A stretch of 64,000 nt of DNA from NCBI RefSeq assembly GCF_014333615.1, contig NZ_JACSCY010000003.1, positions 310,001-374,000 on the forward strand. Direction: 5' to 3'. The stretch is from Hymenobacter citatus. Lineage in GTDB: Bacteria; Bacteroidota; Bacteroidia; Cytophagales; Hymenobacteraceae. The notes beneath the pieces are model-generated. The model searched no databases. It was not told the origin of the DNA and saw only the letters and a program-made list of their open reading frames with translations. Made by a program: the position numbers and the translations under genes. Below, piece by piece: positions 8,572 through 18,100 of the stretch. Numbering within the stretch: the first letter of the stretch is position 1; every line of letters begins with the position of its first letter.

Positions 8572-8654
8572 GACGATGAGGTGCGAAGCGGCAGCAAATA
8601 ACAGCAAAGCCGGGAAGGAAGTTGTGCTCAGTGCACGACCATTCTGCCTACCCA

Positions 8655-8693
8655 AACAAAAAGCGCACCCGGAGAGTGCGCTTTTTGTTGCCT
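8655..8693 (-). terminator. Intrinsic terminator after the MFS small subunit gene
   Basis: A 14-bp perfect stem AACAAAAAGCGCAC (8655-8668) with its complement (8676-8689). On the minus strand it follows the stop of the 46-residue gene and gives a U-rich tail; it can also act on the plus strand. Confidence 0.8.
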
Positions 8694-8706
8694 GTCGATC
8701 AGTTGC

Positions 8707-8847
8707 TTAGCTATTAAACAAAGCCAGCGCCTTAATGAACGTTTGAGAAATACCCCACAGCAGGGGCACCCCCACAAACAGCCAGGCCAAGACAAGGGCG
8801 CCACCGCTGGAAGCGGTTTCGGGGGCGGAAGTGTTGCGTGATTCCAT
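8707..8847 (-). CDS. MFS transporter small subunit (46 residues)
   Basis: A short gene: ATG at 8847, TAA at 8707-8709. The product starts with a polar segment (MESRNTSAPETASSGG) followed by one or two hydrophobic stretches (ALVLAWLFVGVPLLWGI and FIKALALF). Its position just downstream of an OFA-family MFS carrier, 35 bp after that stop codon, matches the small single-helix partner proteins known to accompany these carriers in many bacteria. It probably assists folding or stability of the carrier in the inner membrane. Codon use and the downstream terminator support a real gene. Confidence 0.75.
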   Translation of the reverse strand: MESRNTSAPETASSGGALVLAWLFVGVPLLWGISQTFIKALALFNS

Positions 8848-8882
8848 ATCGTTAGGAATGAAAGTATGAGGTGAAAGCCAGC

Positions 8883-10286
8883 TTAGTGGCCGCCGGCTTC
8901 AATGGTAACGGGGCCTTTTTCGTAATATTCTTCTTTTACGGGGCGCACAGCCAGGTTGGCCAGCAGCCCGACCACCAACACGCCGGCCATGGTGTAGAAC
9001 ACGTTTTGGTACGCGGCGGCGCCTGCCAGGTTCTGCTCTTTGGCGTGCTCACTGAGGGTGTGCACAATCAGCGGCCCCAGCACCCCAGCCGTACTCCAAG
9101 CCGTGAGCAAACGCCCGTGAATGGCTCCTACCTGGTACTTACCAAAGAGGTCGGAGAGGTAGGCCGGCGCGGTAGCGAAGCCGCCGCCGTACATGCTGAT
9201 AATCACGCAGGCCGCCACCACGTACAGCGTCAGTTGCAGGCCCGCGCCCAGCGTTGGGATCAAGGCGTACAAGATGATGCCCAGAATAAAGTAGATGGCG
9301 TAGGTGGTTTTGCGGCCCAGCTTATCGGAGGCCGACGACCAAAAAAAGCGCCCAAGCAGGTTGAACAAGCTTAGCAGCCCCACGAAGCCCGCGGCGGCGG
9401 CGGCCGTTACGCCCCGGCCCGTGCCCATGGCGGCCTCCGAGAACGTATTCTGAATCAGCGGCGAAGCTGTTTCGAGCACGCCGATACCAGCCGTTACGTT
9501 GGTGAGCAGCACCACCCACAGCAGCCAGAACTGCGGCGTTTTGATGGCGTTATCGGCCGATACGTTGCCAGTGGTTATCATGGCGTCATGCTCGGTGCTG
9601 GGCACGTAGCCCTCCGGCGCCCAGTCGTCGGCGGGCACCCGGATGGTCCACACCCCGAACTGCATGAACAGCAGATAGATAATACCCATCACGATGAAGG
9701 TAGGTGCCACGCCCTGCGGCGCCGAGCCCTTGAAGTGGTCCATGAGGGCCACAGCCAGCGGCGAGCCAATCATGGCGCCGCCGCCAAAGCCCATAATGGC
9801 CATACCCGTAGCCACGCCTTTGCGGTCCGGGAACCACTTAATCAGCGTGCTTACCGGCGAAATGTAGCCGATGCCCAACCCAATACCGCCTACCACGCCG
9901 TAGCCCAGGTAGAGCAGCGCCAGCGAATGTAGGTGCACGCCCAAGGAGCCAATCAGGAAGCCGCCGCCGAAGCATAGGGACGCCGCCATCATGGCTTTGC
10001 GCGGGCCTACCCGCTCCAGCCATTTGCCAAACACGGCCGCCGAGAGGCCCAGCAACACAATGGCAATAGAAAACGTCCAACCAATCTGGCCGGGCGTCCA
10101 GTCGTCGGGGGCGGGGTTGGCCGGGTCGCCGCTGATGAGCGAGCCCAGCGGCTTATTGAATACGCTAAAGGCGTAGGCCTGCCCGATAGCCAGATGAATC
10201 GCCAAGGCCGCGGGCGGAATCAGCCAGCGGTTGTAGCCTGGGCCAGCTATGGTGCGGCTGCGGTCCAGTAAAGAAGCTTCTGTCAT
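8883..10286 (-). CDS. OFA-family (oxalate/formate-type) MFS transporter
   Basis: A 467-residue polytopic inner-membrane protein with about 12 hydrophobic segments. The N-terminal GYNRWLIPPAALAIHLAIGQAYAFSVF stretch, the loop motif GKWLERVGPRKAMM between helices 2 and 3, and GIGYISPVSTLIKWFPDRKG are characteristic of the oxalate:formate antiporter (OFA) branch of the major facilitator superfamily. The substrate cannot be read from sequence: OxlT exchanges oxalate and formate, but many relatives carry other monocarboxylates. No oxalate or formate metabolism genes are nearby. The 46-residue small partner follows on the same strand. Ends at VTIEAGGH. Confidence 0.85.
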   Translation of the reverse strand: MTEASLLDRSRTIAGPGYNRWLIPPAALAIHLAIGQAYAFSVFNKPLGSLISGDPANPAPDDWTPGQIGWTFSIAIVLLGLSAAVFGKWLERVGPRKAMMAASLCFGGGFLIGSLGVHLHSLALLYLGYGVVGGIGLGIGYISPVSTLIKWFPDRKGVATGMAIMGFGGGAMIGSPLAVALMDHFKGSAPQGVAPTFIVMGIIYLLFMQFGVWTIRVPADDWAPEGYVPSTEHDAMITTGNVSADNAIKTPQFWLLWVVLLTNVTAGIGVLETASPLIQNTFSEAAMGTGRGVTAAAAAGFVGLLSLFNLLGRFFWSSASDKLGRKTTYAIYFILGIILYALIPTLGAGLQLTLYVVAACVIISMYGGGFATAPAYLSDLFGKYQVGAIHGRLLTAWSTAGVLGPLIVHTLSEHAKEQNLAGAAAYQNVFYTMAGVLVVGLLANLAVRPVKEEYYEKGPVTIEAGGH

Positions 10287-10458
10287 ACGAGGGGGTAGGA
10301 ATTTGAGTGGTGAGAAGGAGGACAGGAGCGCAACCCATTCGCTTCTAAGGGCATGCTGTATGGGCTACGCATCAGTAAATAGCTGCTTTTACGCACCAAA
10401 ATCAATTTGACACGACTATTTTTTGCTAAATATCTATAGTTTGTGAAGCTTCGATGAG

Positions 10459-11955
10459 CTATTGCACAGCCGGTTTCCCTAACAACCATCCTTTCAAACC
10501 GTTGGCTCGCGTGCCGCGCACAAACTCCTGAACACCCGCAGCCATACGCGCCGCCATTTCCTGTTGAAATTTGGGGTCGATAAGGCGCCGCTCGTCGTCG
10601 GGATTAGAAACAAAAGCCGTTTCGACTAAGGCGTTGGGATACTCAGTAGGCCCATTCAGCCCAAAGTTGAAGCTGCCCACATTGCCGGCCCCGCGCAGGC
10701 CAGTACGGCGCATTTGCGCATACAACGCCTCCGACAGTGGCCGAAACGCTACGTAGCGGTAATAGGTGCTGGTGCCCTGCGTGGCCGCGCTGCCCGAGGA
10801 GTTGACGTGAATGCTGACCAGCAGATTGGGCTGAGCCCGCCGCAACTGCCGCACCCGGTCGCTGATTTCCAGGCTGGCATCGTCGGTGCGCGTCATCACC
10901 ACGCGGGCGCCGCGGCGCTCCAGCTCTTGTTGTAACTGTCGGGCAATGGCTAGGGTCAGGTCTTTTTCGCGGGCGCCGGTGCTACCCGTGGCGCCCACGT
11001 TGGTACCGCCGTGGCCGGCATCTACGGCCACTACCAGTCCGCGCAACCGCAACTTGATGGGCGGGCGGCGCACTTGTATTTCCAACATATTGCCTTTATA
11101 GCCAATGTGGTAGCCCCAGCTCTGCGGGTGCTTCAGCAGCAACACCAACCGGAATACATCGGGCGCCACCTGCTCGTAGTGCACGTCGCCGAGGGCTTGT
11201 AGGCCGTCGCGCTGGGTTATCCAGTTGGTGTTGGAGGTAGCTCCGAAAATATCTACCTCCAGGCGGGTAGGGTTGGTGAGGAGCTGTGAGCGGTAGGGTA
11301 GCCGGGCCGTGAGCGGCACCCGCACGTAGTCCAGCACCGAGTCGCCGCGCACGTCCCAGGAGCCGGTGAGTGAAGTAGGCACGAAGCCGCCGGGCGGCAG
11401 TAGCTGCACCTGGTCCTGCGGTATCCAGGCGGTTTGGGATTCGGCCAGGCGCACCCGGTAGAGGTTGCCTACCCGGCCCGTGAGGTGCAGCACCACGGCC
11501 GAGTCGAGGTAGCCCATTTTGGCACCGCCGAGGCGGTCTTCGCCCAGGCCATAGTTGAGGTAGGACAGGTTGGAAGTGGTTTGGGCCAGTTGGGGCTCAT
11601 TAGGATTGAGCAGGCGCACCCGGTTTTTACTGCTGACCGTGGCGCGGGTGCTGTCGGTGGCTACTAGCTGAAAGGTGATGGGCCGATTGGCGAGCGTATC
11701 GCCGGGCTGCACCACGTAGGTGGCCTGGTAGGTGCCGCGCTGGTTGGGTAGCTCCACAAGGCGCTGGCCGCGATAGAACGTCACCCGGCTGCCCGGCCGC
11801 CCCTTGAGGCGCACTTGCAGCCGGTCGCCGGGTTGCAGCCATTGGTCGGCGGCGGGTACCAGGGTAGCACTTTCTATCAGCTGCTGCGCCGGCGCCAGCG
11901 AGGGTAGCAGCCAAAACAGAAGCAGTATAAAACGGGTAGCAAGGGATTGTAGCAT
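10459..11955 (-). CDS. N-acetylmuramoyl-L-alanine amidase (Amidase_3)
   Basis: A 498-residue exported enzyme that cuts the amide bond between muramic acid and the stem peptide of peptidoglycan. The ATG at 11955 gives a clean signal peptide (MLQSLATRFILLLFWLLPSL, then APAQQ); the longer frame begins with TTG and spoils it. The N-terminal two-thirds is a non-catalytic beta-rich region with SH3-like character (VVLHLTGRVGNLYRVRL) and an AMIN-like part. The catalytic domain starts at about residue 310 with zinc ligands visible in DAGHGG, REKDL and SIHVN, and the catalytic Glu in LVETAFVSN. Likely roles are daughter-cell separation or wall recycling. Transcribed alone. Confidence 0.9.
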   Translation of the reverse strand: MLQSLATRFILLLFWLLPSLAPAQQLIESATLVPAADQWLQPGDRLQVRLKGRPGSRVTFYRGQRLVELPNQRGTYQATYVVQPGDTLANRPITFQLVATDSTRATVSSKNRVRLLNPNEPQLAQTTSNLSYLNYGLGEDRLGGAKMGYLDSAVVLHLTGRVGNLYRVRLAESQTAWIPQDQVQLLPPGGFVPTSLTGSWDVRGDSVLDYVRVPLTARLPYRSQLLTNPTRLEVDIFGATSNTNWITQRDGLQALGDVHYEQVAPDVFRLVLLLKHPQSWGYHIGYKGNMLEIQVRRPPIKLRLRGLVVAVDAGHGGTNVGATGSTGAREKDLTLAIARQLQQELERRGARVVMTRTDDASLEISDRVRQLRRAQPNLLVSIHVNSSGSAATQGTSTYYRYVAFRPLSEALYAQMRRTGLRGAGNVGSFNFGLNGPTEYPNALVETAFVSNPDDERRLIDPKFQQEMAARMAAGVQEFVRGTRANGLKGWLLGKPAVQ

Positions 11956-11983
11956 GAGCGGCAAGCAACGGAATTTCAACAGA

Positions 11984-12009
11984 AAAGCCTCACCAGAGGG
12001 CGAGGCTTT
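11984..12009 (-). terminator. Short terminator after lipoprotein gene
   Basis: AAAGCCTC (11984-11991) pairs with GAGGCTTT (12002-12009); on the minus strand it is followed by a U-rich TTTTCTGTT tail, downstream of the stop at 12033. Confidence 0.65.
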
Positions 12010-12032
12010 CGAGTAGCAATACGGGAATAGAG

Positions 12033-12578
12033 TTACTGTTTGTTGCTGACAGCATCACCCAAGTCCTTCACGTCGCGGCCGGTTTCCAGGGCCGTAAACT
12101 CGGTTTGCAGCGCCCGGATATGGATTTCGTCGCGGCCTTTCACATCTAGGCGCACCGCCCGAAATTGCTCGTTGAGGCGCCGGTAGATGGCCGTGGCGTA
12201 GTCCCAGTCGCGTTGGGTCCACTGGCGGCGCTGGGCGCGCACCTGCTGCAAAAACTGTGTATAGGCCGGCTCGATGGTAGTGGCCGTCAGGGCACTGATA
12301 TCCGCATAGGTACCCAGCAACTGCGTGGTGAAGGTGGCCTCCGCGGCCGGGTCGAGGGGCTGGCGGTTACGGGCACGGGAGGCAGAGTCGTAGCGGGCGG
12401 CGCGGCCGGCGGCGGCGTTTAGTTTGTTGCCGGCGCGGTCGGCCAGCGTATCCAGTCGGTTCACGCCTTTTTCCAAGGCAGCCTGCCGCTCGCGGGGCGT
12501 GCTGTCGCAGGCAGTCAACAGGCCGAGGGGTAGGGCCACCAGGGCCATGGTTTTGCGTAGCGTACGAAGTAGCATCAT
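12033..12578 (-). CDS. Lipoprotein of unknown function
   Basis: About 181 residues from tandem ATG codons at 12578 and 12575. It has a type II signal peptide (MMLLRTLRKTMALVALPLGL) ending in the lipobox LTAC; the mature protein begins CDSTPRERQA. The rest is strongly helical and charged, with heptad-like stretches (ALEKGVNRLDTLADRAGNKL, then TQFLQQVRAQRRQW). I do not recognise a named family. The gene follows the TonB-domain gene by 60 bp on the same strand and precedes a terminator, so the two probably form a short operon. Confidence 0.65.
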   Translation of the reverse strand: MMLLRTLRKTMALVALPLGLLTACDSTPRERQAALEKGVNRLDTLADRAGNKLNAAAGRAARYDSASRARNRQPLDPAAEATFTTQLLGTYADISALTATTIEPAYTQFLQQVRAQRRQWTQRDWDYATAIYRRLNEQFRAVRLDVKGRDEIHIRALQTEFTALETGRDVKDLGDAVSNKQ

Positions 12579-12638
12579 GCCCGCATGTACGCAGGTTGGC
12601 GGCCCCAAGTTGACCACCGCACCAGTCGACATTCTGCT

Positions 12639-13208
12639 CTATTCGCGCAGCTTATACACAAACGGCAGTTCGTACACCACTGGCACCGCGCGGCCACTTT
12701 TTCGGGCCGGAATCCATTCGTTTGGAATGGTGCGGCATACGCGCAGGGCTTCTTCGTCGCAGCCCCCGCCCACGCTCTGGATAATCTGGTAGTTGCTGGC
12801 CTGGCCCAGCGTATCAATCACGAAGGAAATGAGCACGCGGCCTTGCAGTTTCTTGTTTTGGGCGGCTTGTGGGTAGTTTAGCTTGGTAGTATACGTGGCC
12901 AAGCGAGCATCGCCGCCAATAAACATGGGTTGCCGGTCAAGCAAGGTCGAGGTCCATTTGCCGGGCGTTAGCTCCGTGCGGTAGGGCACGTCGCTCAGGG
13001 GCCGGTATTCTAACAGCTTGTGCTCGGTGTGGTCGTATTTCTGTACCAGCAGCTGCGTACCGGCGCGGTTGTAGGCGTAGTATTCCCATACGCCCACCTT
13101 TTCGCCTTTGTCCATCATGCCTTTTTCCCACTGGTTTTCGCGCAGACGCTGCGCGTGCGCAAGGGCGGGCAACAAGAAGAGTACTCCGTATAGTAGCTTT
13201 TTTTTCAT
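12639..13208 (-). CDS. Periplasmic protein with TonB C-terminal domain
   Basis: A 189-residue exported protein with signal peptide MKKKLLYGVLFLLPALAHAQ. Residues 25-75 resemble the MORN-like 'toxin-antitoxin YwqK' repeats (WEKGMMDKGEKVGVWEYYAYN). Residues about 105-185 are a TonB_C domain (GRVLISFVIDTLGQASNYQI, then GCDEEALRVCRTIPNEWIPA), the fold that contacts TonB boxes of outer-membrane receptors. There is no N-terminal membrane anchor or proline-rich spacer, so this is not a classic energy-coupling TonB. Such stand-alone domains are frequent in Bacteroidota and their role is unclear. Confidence 0.8.
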   Translation of the reverse strand: MKKKLLYGVLFLLPALAHAQRLRENQWEKGMMDKGEKVGVWEYYAYNRAGTQLLVQKYDHTEHKLLEYRPLSDVPYRTELTPGKWTSTLLDRQPMFIGGDARLATYTTKLNYPQAAQNKKLQGRVLISFVIDTLGQASNYQIIQSVGGGCDEEALRVCRTIPNEWIPARKSGRAVPVVYELPFVYKLRE

Positions 13209-13468
13209 GGATGATAAATGGGTGGGAAGAGGGAGAGAAAGCAGAGCTAAAGAATGACGGGAGCCAGCAAATGCAACACTAATTATTGTTAAAATACATA
13301 TTCAACGAACTGTATTGCTAACACTGATTATACTATTTGGATATATAAACACTTGTTACTACGCAAACAAAGCTCATACATACATCTACGGCAAAATTCG
13401 ACGCGCTTCGCCTATGCAGGAAATATACCATTTCCTATCAACAGACAAAAACCTTGCTAATCAGGGGT
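13209..13468. other. AT-rich intergenic region
   Basis: About 260 bp with markedly lower GC than the genes around it, upstream of the TonB-domain gene. It should hold that gene's promoter, but I see no good TTG-N19-TAnnTTTG match, no hairpin and no credible coding frame. Confidence 0.6.
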
Positions 13469-13939
13469 TCAGCCTTCCAGCTGGTCGCGCAGGTCGCGGA
13501 GCTCTTCTTGCAGACCGGGCCAGTGTGGACACAGCGCTTCGAGGCGGCGCAGCACGTGCAAGGCGCCCCGGAGGTGGCCAAGCTGGCGCAAAATCATGGC
13601 CCAGCCGCTTAGGGCGCCGAAGTGGCGCGGCTCGCGGCGCAGGGTTTCCTCAATATCGGTGAGGGAGGCGCGGTACTCGCCGCGCATAAAGTAGGCGGTG
13701 GCACGCTTGTTCCAGCCTTCGGCCCACTCGGGGCGGGCGGTAATCAACTCCGTAAAGCAGGCAATGGCCCGCGTGTACTCTTCGGCGGCCAGCGCCCGCA
13801 TCCCGGCCTCCAGCTGCTTGTCCAGCGCCTGCTCGCCGGTAGTCAGCCACAGCTGCCAGATACCGTTACGCAGGGCCTCAATCTCGGCCGGCGCCGTGGC
13901 TATGCGTAACTGCGCAAAAAGCTCGTCGAGGGAGGTCAA
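13469..13939 (-). CDS. TPR-repeat protein
   Basis: A 156-residue cytoplasmic protein. The start is a TTG at 13937-13939: no ATG is available before an in-frame stop upstream, and MTSLDELFAQLR reads well. Residues 45-150 hold about three tetratricopeptide repeats (ALAAEEYTRAIACFTELITA, then ARPEWAEGWNKRATAYFMRG, then ALSGWAMILRQLGHLRGAL), which usually form a helical scaffold for protein binding. No enzymatic domain is seen. It follows metF on the same strand, separated only by the inverted repeat at 13942-14052 that abuts the start codon, so it may be the last gene of the metH-metF unit. Confidence 0.75.
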   Translation of the reverse strand: MTSLDELFAQLRIATAPAEIEALRNGIWQLWLTTGEQALDKQLEAGMRALAAEEYTRAIACFTELITARPEWAEGWNKRATAYFMRGEYRASLTDIEETLRREPRHFGALSGWAMILRQLGHLRGALHVLRRLEALCPHWPGLQEELRDLRDQLEG

Positions 13940-13941
13940 AA

Positions 13942-14052
13942 GGTGAGATGTGAACTGGTGAAATAGTGAGTTTGACGTTCAACGTACATCCTGTGTACGG
14001 CGTGCGCCGCCAGCACGTTAAACTCACCAGTTCACCATCTCACTATTTCACC
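13942..14052. repeat. Inverted repeat (family 2, GTGAGATGGTGA words)
   Basis: Left arm 13942-13978 and right arm 14015-14052 are inverted copies built from short words (GGTGAGATG, GTGAACTGGTGA, GTGAAATAGTGAG) with a register slip, meeting in a common GTTTRACGT element; the loop is about 36 nt. It lies between the metF stop codon (3 bp away) and the TTG start of the TPR gene (2 bp away). Related arms occur at 29913-30065 and 36907-37139. Confidence 0.8.
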
Positions 14053-14055
14053 ATT

Positions 14056-15012
14056 TTAAAACAGAGCGGCAGCTACTTTGCGCACCGACTCCGATTTGCC
14101 CATGCTGTAGTAGTGCAGGCAGGGCACGCCGTGGGCCATCAGCTCGCGGCTTTGGTTGATGCACCACTCAATGCCGATCTGGCGGGCGGCCGCGTTGTCG
14201 GGGGCCAGGTGCACAGCCTCGCTCAGCTCTTCGGGGATGTTGAGGTAGAACGACCGGGGTAGGGCCGTGAGTTGGCTTTTGGTGGTCAGGGGCTTCAGGC
14301 CGGGGATGATGGGCACGGTGATGCCCGCCGCCCGGCAGCGCTGCTCGAAATTGAAAAACTGCTCGTTGTCGAAAAACATCTGCGTCACGATGTAGTCGGC
14401 GCCGCGGTCTACCTTGTGCTTGAGGTAGCGAATATCGGCGCCGGAGTTGGGCGACTCGAAGTGCTTCTCGGGGTAGCCGGCCGTGCCGATGCAGAAGTTG
14501 GTGGCCGAGGTTTCGTCCTGCTCCTCGTCGAGGTAGGCACCTTTGTTCAGGTCCGATACCTGCCCAATCAGGTCACAGGCGTAGGCGTGGCCGTCGGGCT
14601 CGGGCTTGAACTGGCCCTCGCTCTTGATGGGGTCGCCGCGCAGGGCCAGCACCGTGTCAATACCCAGGAAATGCAGGTCGATGAGGGCGTTTTCGGTTTC
14701 CTCCTTCGTGAAGCCCCCGCAGATCAAATGCGGCACCGTGTCTACGTCGAACCGATTTTTGATGGCCGCGCAGATGCCTACCGTGCCCGGCCGGCGGCGC
14801 ACGGTGTGCTTTTCCAGCAGGCCGTTGGTGTGCTTGCGGTACACGTACTCCTCGCGGTGGTACGTCACATCGATAAACGGCGGCTTAAACTCCATCAGCG
14901 GCTCGATGTTGGAGAACAGCGTTTTAATATTCTCGCCTTTTTTGGGGGGTAGCACTTCAAAGGAGAAGAGCGTTTTGCCGTGGGCGTTGGAGAGGTGTTC
15001 GGTGACTTTCAT
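14056..15012 (-). CDS. metF: Methylenetetrahydrofolate reductase
   Basis: A 318-residue FAD enzyme that reduces 5,10-methylene-THF to 5-methyl-THF, the methyl donor for MetH next door. Motifs expected for the MetF barrel are present: FSFEVLPPKKGEN near the start (with the active-site Glu in the FEV/FEFFPP position), DVTYHREE, LALRGDP, and VTQMFFDNEQFFNF. Length matches bacterial MetF. It is encoded just downstream of metH on the same strand; the 130-bp gap contains only the inverted repeat 15028-15133, so both are probably transcribed together under the SAM-I riboswitch. Confidence 0.95.
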   Translation of the reverse strand: MKVTEHLSNAHGKTLFSFEVLPPKKGENIKTLFSNIEPLMEFKPPFIDVTYHREEYVYRKHTNGLLEKHTVRRRPGTVGICAAIKNRFDVDTVPHLICGGFTKEETENALIDLHFLGIDTVLALRGDPIKSEGQFKPEPDGHAYACDLIGQVSDLNKGAYLDEEQDETSATNFCIGTAGYPEKHFESPNSGADIRYLKHKVDRGADYIVTQMFFDNEQFFNFEQRCRAAGITVPIIPGLKPLTTKSQLTALPRSFYLNIPEELSEAVHLAPDNAAARQIGIEWCINQSRELMAHGVPCLHYYSMGKSESVRKVAAALF

Positions 15013-15027
15013 GGGTAGCGGCCCCAG

Positions 15028-15133
15028 GTCCCAGGGCTGAAGCCCTGGGCTATGTAGCGGGCGGATGAAGCGAAAGAATAGGATGACACGCAGAGGCGAG
15101 GCGCTCCGTAGCCCAGGGCTTCAGCCCTGGGAC
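15028..15133. repeat. Inverted repeat (family 3, CCCAGGGCT)
   Basis: Two perfect 25-bp arms (15028-15052 and 15109-15133) in inverted orientation, spacer 56 bp. Each arm is itself a near palindrome (CCCAGGGCT...AGCCCTGGG), so the element can form either one long stem or two short hairpins. It lies between metH and metF. Confidence 0.9.
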
Positions 15134-15142
15134 GTTGTGAAA

Positions 15143-18100
15143 TCATAGCGCCGTAACCGGCACGGCCGCGGGGTCGTAGTTCAGATTGGGGGCCAGCCAG
15201 CGTTCCAGATCGGCCAGGGGCATGTTCTTGCGCTCAGCAATGTCCTCTACCTGGTCTTTGCCGATGCGGCCCAAACCGAAGTAACGCGAGGCCGGGTGGG
15301 CGTAGTAGAGCCCACTCACCGACGAGGCAGGGTACATGGCCAGGTTTTCGGTGAGGTGAATACCGGTTTTATTCTCCGCGTCGAGCAGCTCAAACAGCGT
15401 GATTTTCTCGGTGTGGTCGGGGCAGCCGGGGTAGCCGGGGGCGGGGCGTACGCCGCGGTACTGCTCCTTGATGAGGTCTTCGTTGGAGAGCTTTTCATCG
15501 GAGGCGTAGCCCCAGAACTCCTCCCGCACGCGCTGGTGCAGGCGCTCGGCAAAGGCCTCGGCCAGGCGGTCGGCCAGGGCTTTGATCATGATGTTGGAGT
15601 AGTCGTCGTGGTCTTTCTCGAACTGCTCCAGCAGCTTCTCGATGCCCAGGCCCGCCGTTACGGCAAAGCCGCCGATGTAGTCGGCGCGTTCGGTTTCCAG
15701 CGGGGCCACAAAGTCGGAGAAGGCTAGGTTGGGGATGCCGGGGCCCTTCTCGCCCTGCTGGCGCAGGGTGAAAAACTCCGTCTCTACCTCTTGCCGGGTA
15801 TCGTCCTTAAACACCTGAATGGTGTCGTAGCCAACCGTATTGGCCGGCCAGAAACCAACCACGGCGCGGGCCGTCAGCAGCTTTTCGTCGATGACTTTGC
15901 GCAGCATGGCTTGCGCATCTTCGAATAGCTTGGTAGCCGCCTCGCCCAGGGTTTCGTCTTCCAGGATGCGCGGGTAGCGGCCTTTCAGCTCCCAGGTGTG
16001 GAAGAAAGGCGTCCAGTCGATGTACTCGGCCAGCTCGGCCAGGTCGTAGTCTTCCAGCACTTTGGTTCCAAGGAAAGTAGGCTTGGTGATGGGCGTTTCG
16101 TCCCAATCGGCCTTGAAGCCGTTTTCGCGGGCCTGCTCGATGGTGAGATAGTGCTTGTCGCGCTGGCGGCCGGCGTAGTCGTGGCGGAGCGTGTCGTACT
16201 CGTCGCGCACGGTGTGGGCGTAGGTTTCCTTGGCTGAACCCAGCAGGCCCGCCGCTACCCCCACCGAGCGCGAAGCATCGTTCACGTGCACCACCGGACC
16301 GGTGTAGGCCGGGGCAATCTTCACGGCGGCGTGCAGACGCGAAGTGGTAGCGCCGCCAATGAGCAGGGGCGTTTGCAGGCCGCGCCGCTCCATCTCCTGG
16401 GCCACGTACACCATCTCATCAAGCGAGGGCGTAATCAGCCCACTCAGGCCGATGATATCCACGTTGTGGGCGGCGGCTTCGTCCAGAATCTTTTCCAGGG
16501 GCACCATCACGCCCAGGTCCACAATGTCGAAGTTGTTGCAGGCCAGCACCACGCCCACAATGTTTTTGCCGATGTCGTGCACGTCGCCTTTCACCGTGGC
16601 CAGCAGGATTTTGCCGGCGGTTTGCCGGTCGCCGCTCTGCTTGTCGGCCAGCAGGTAGGGCTCGAGGTAGGCCACGGCCTTCTTCATCACGCGAGCCGAT
16701 TTTACCACCTGCGGCAGGAACATTTTGCCGGCCCCAAACAGGTCGCCTACCACGTTCATGCCGGCCATCAGGGGGCCTTCAATTACATCCAGCGGGCGGC
16801 TTACCTGTTGGCGTGTCTCTTCCGTATCCTGGTCGATGAACTCGGTGATACCGCGCACCAGGGCGTGCTGTAGGCGCTCCTGTACCGGCAGGCTGCGCCA
16901 GGCGTCGGCTACCACTTCTGCTTTGTCTTTCTGCTTCACCGTTTCGGCGAATTCCAGCAGGCGCTCGGTCGCGTCGGGGCGGCGGTTGAGCAGCACATCC
17001 TCTACCAATTCCAGCAGGTCCTTGGGCACTTCATCGTACACTGCTAGCTGGTTGGGGTTCACGATGCCCATATCCAGCCCCGCCTGAATAGCGTGGTAGA
17101 GAAAGGCCGCGTGCATGGCCTCGCGCACCACATCGTTGCCGCGGAAGGAGAAGCTGATGTTGCTGACGCCACCACTGGTCAGCGCCCCCGGCAGGGTGGC
17201 CTTAATCCAGCGCACCGCCTCAATAAAATCGATGGCGTAGTTGCGGTGCTCCTCCATACCGGTACCCACAATGAGGATATTGGGGTCGAAGATGATGTCT
17301 TCGGCCGGGAAGTCGATGCTCATCAGCAGGTCGTAGCTGCGCTGGCAGATTTCCTTGCGACGCTCCAGCGTATCGGCCTGGCCTTCCTCATCAAAGGCCA
17401 TTACCACCACAGCCGCGCCGTATTGGCGCACCGTGTGCGCGTGGGCAATAAATACCTCCTCGCCTTCTTTCAGGGAGATGGAGTTGACGATGCTTTTGCC
17501 CTGCACGCATTTCAGGCCGGCTTCCAGCACGTTCCACTTCGAGGAGTCAATCATCACCGGCACGCGGGCAATGTCGGGCTCCGAGGCAATCAGGTTGAGG
17601 AACGTAGTCATGGCCTGCTCCGAGTTGAGCATGCCTTCGTCCATGTTCACGTCGATGACCTGGGCGCCGCCCTCTACCTGCTCGCGGGCCACGGCCAGGG
17701 CGGCCTCGTAGTTGCCGGTGCGGATGAGGCGGGCAAAGGCGCGCGAGCCGGTGACGTTGCACCGCTCGCCCACGTTCACGAAGAGGCTTTGCTCGGTGAT
17801 GCCAAACGGCTCCAAGCCACTCAGACGGGTAGCGGGCGGCACCTCGGGTAGGGTGCGGGGTTTGTACTTCTCGGCCAGCCGAGCCAACTCGCCGATGTGC
17901 TGGGGCGTGGTGCCGCAGCAGCCGCCTACCACCGTCACGAGGCCATCGGCGAGGTAGCCCTCCACCACGCCCGCAAATTCCTCGGCCGACTCATCATACC
18001 CACCGAAGGCGTTGGGTAGGCCGGCGTTGGGGTAGGCCGAAATGTGCACGTCGGCAATGCGACTCAGCTCCTTGATGTAGACTTTGAGCTGATCGGCACC

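Noticed and set aside
13315-13662. Plus-strand 115-residue frame
   Set aside because: Its second half is antisense to the TPR gene and the first half lies in AT-rich intergenic DNA.
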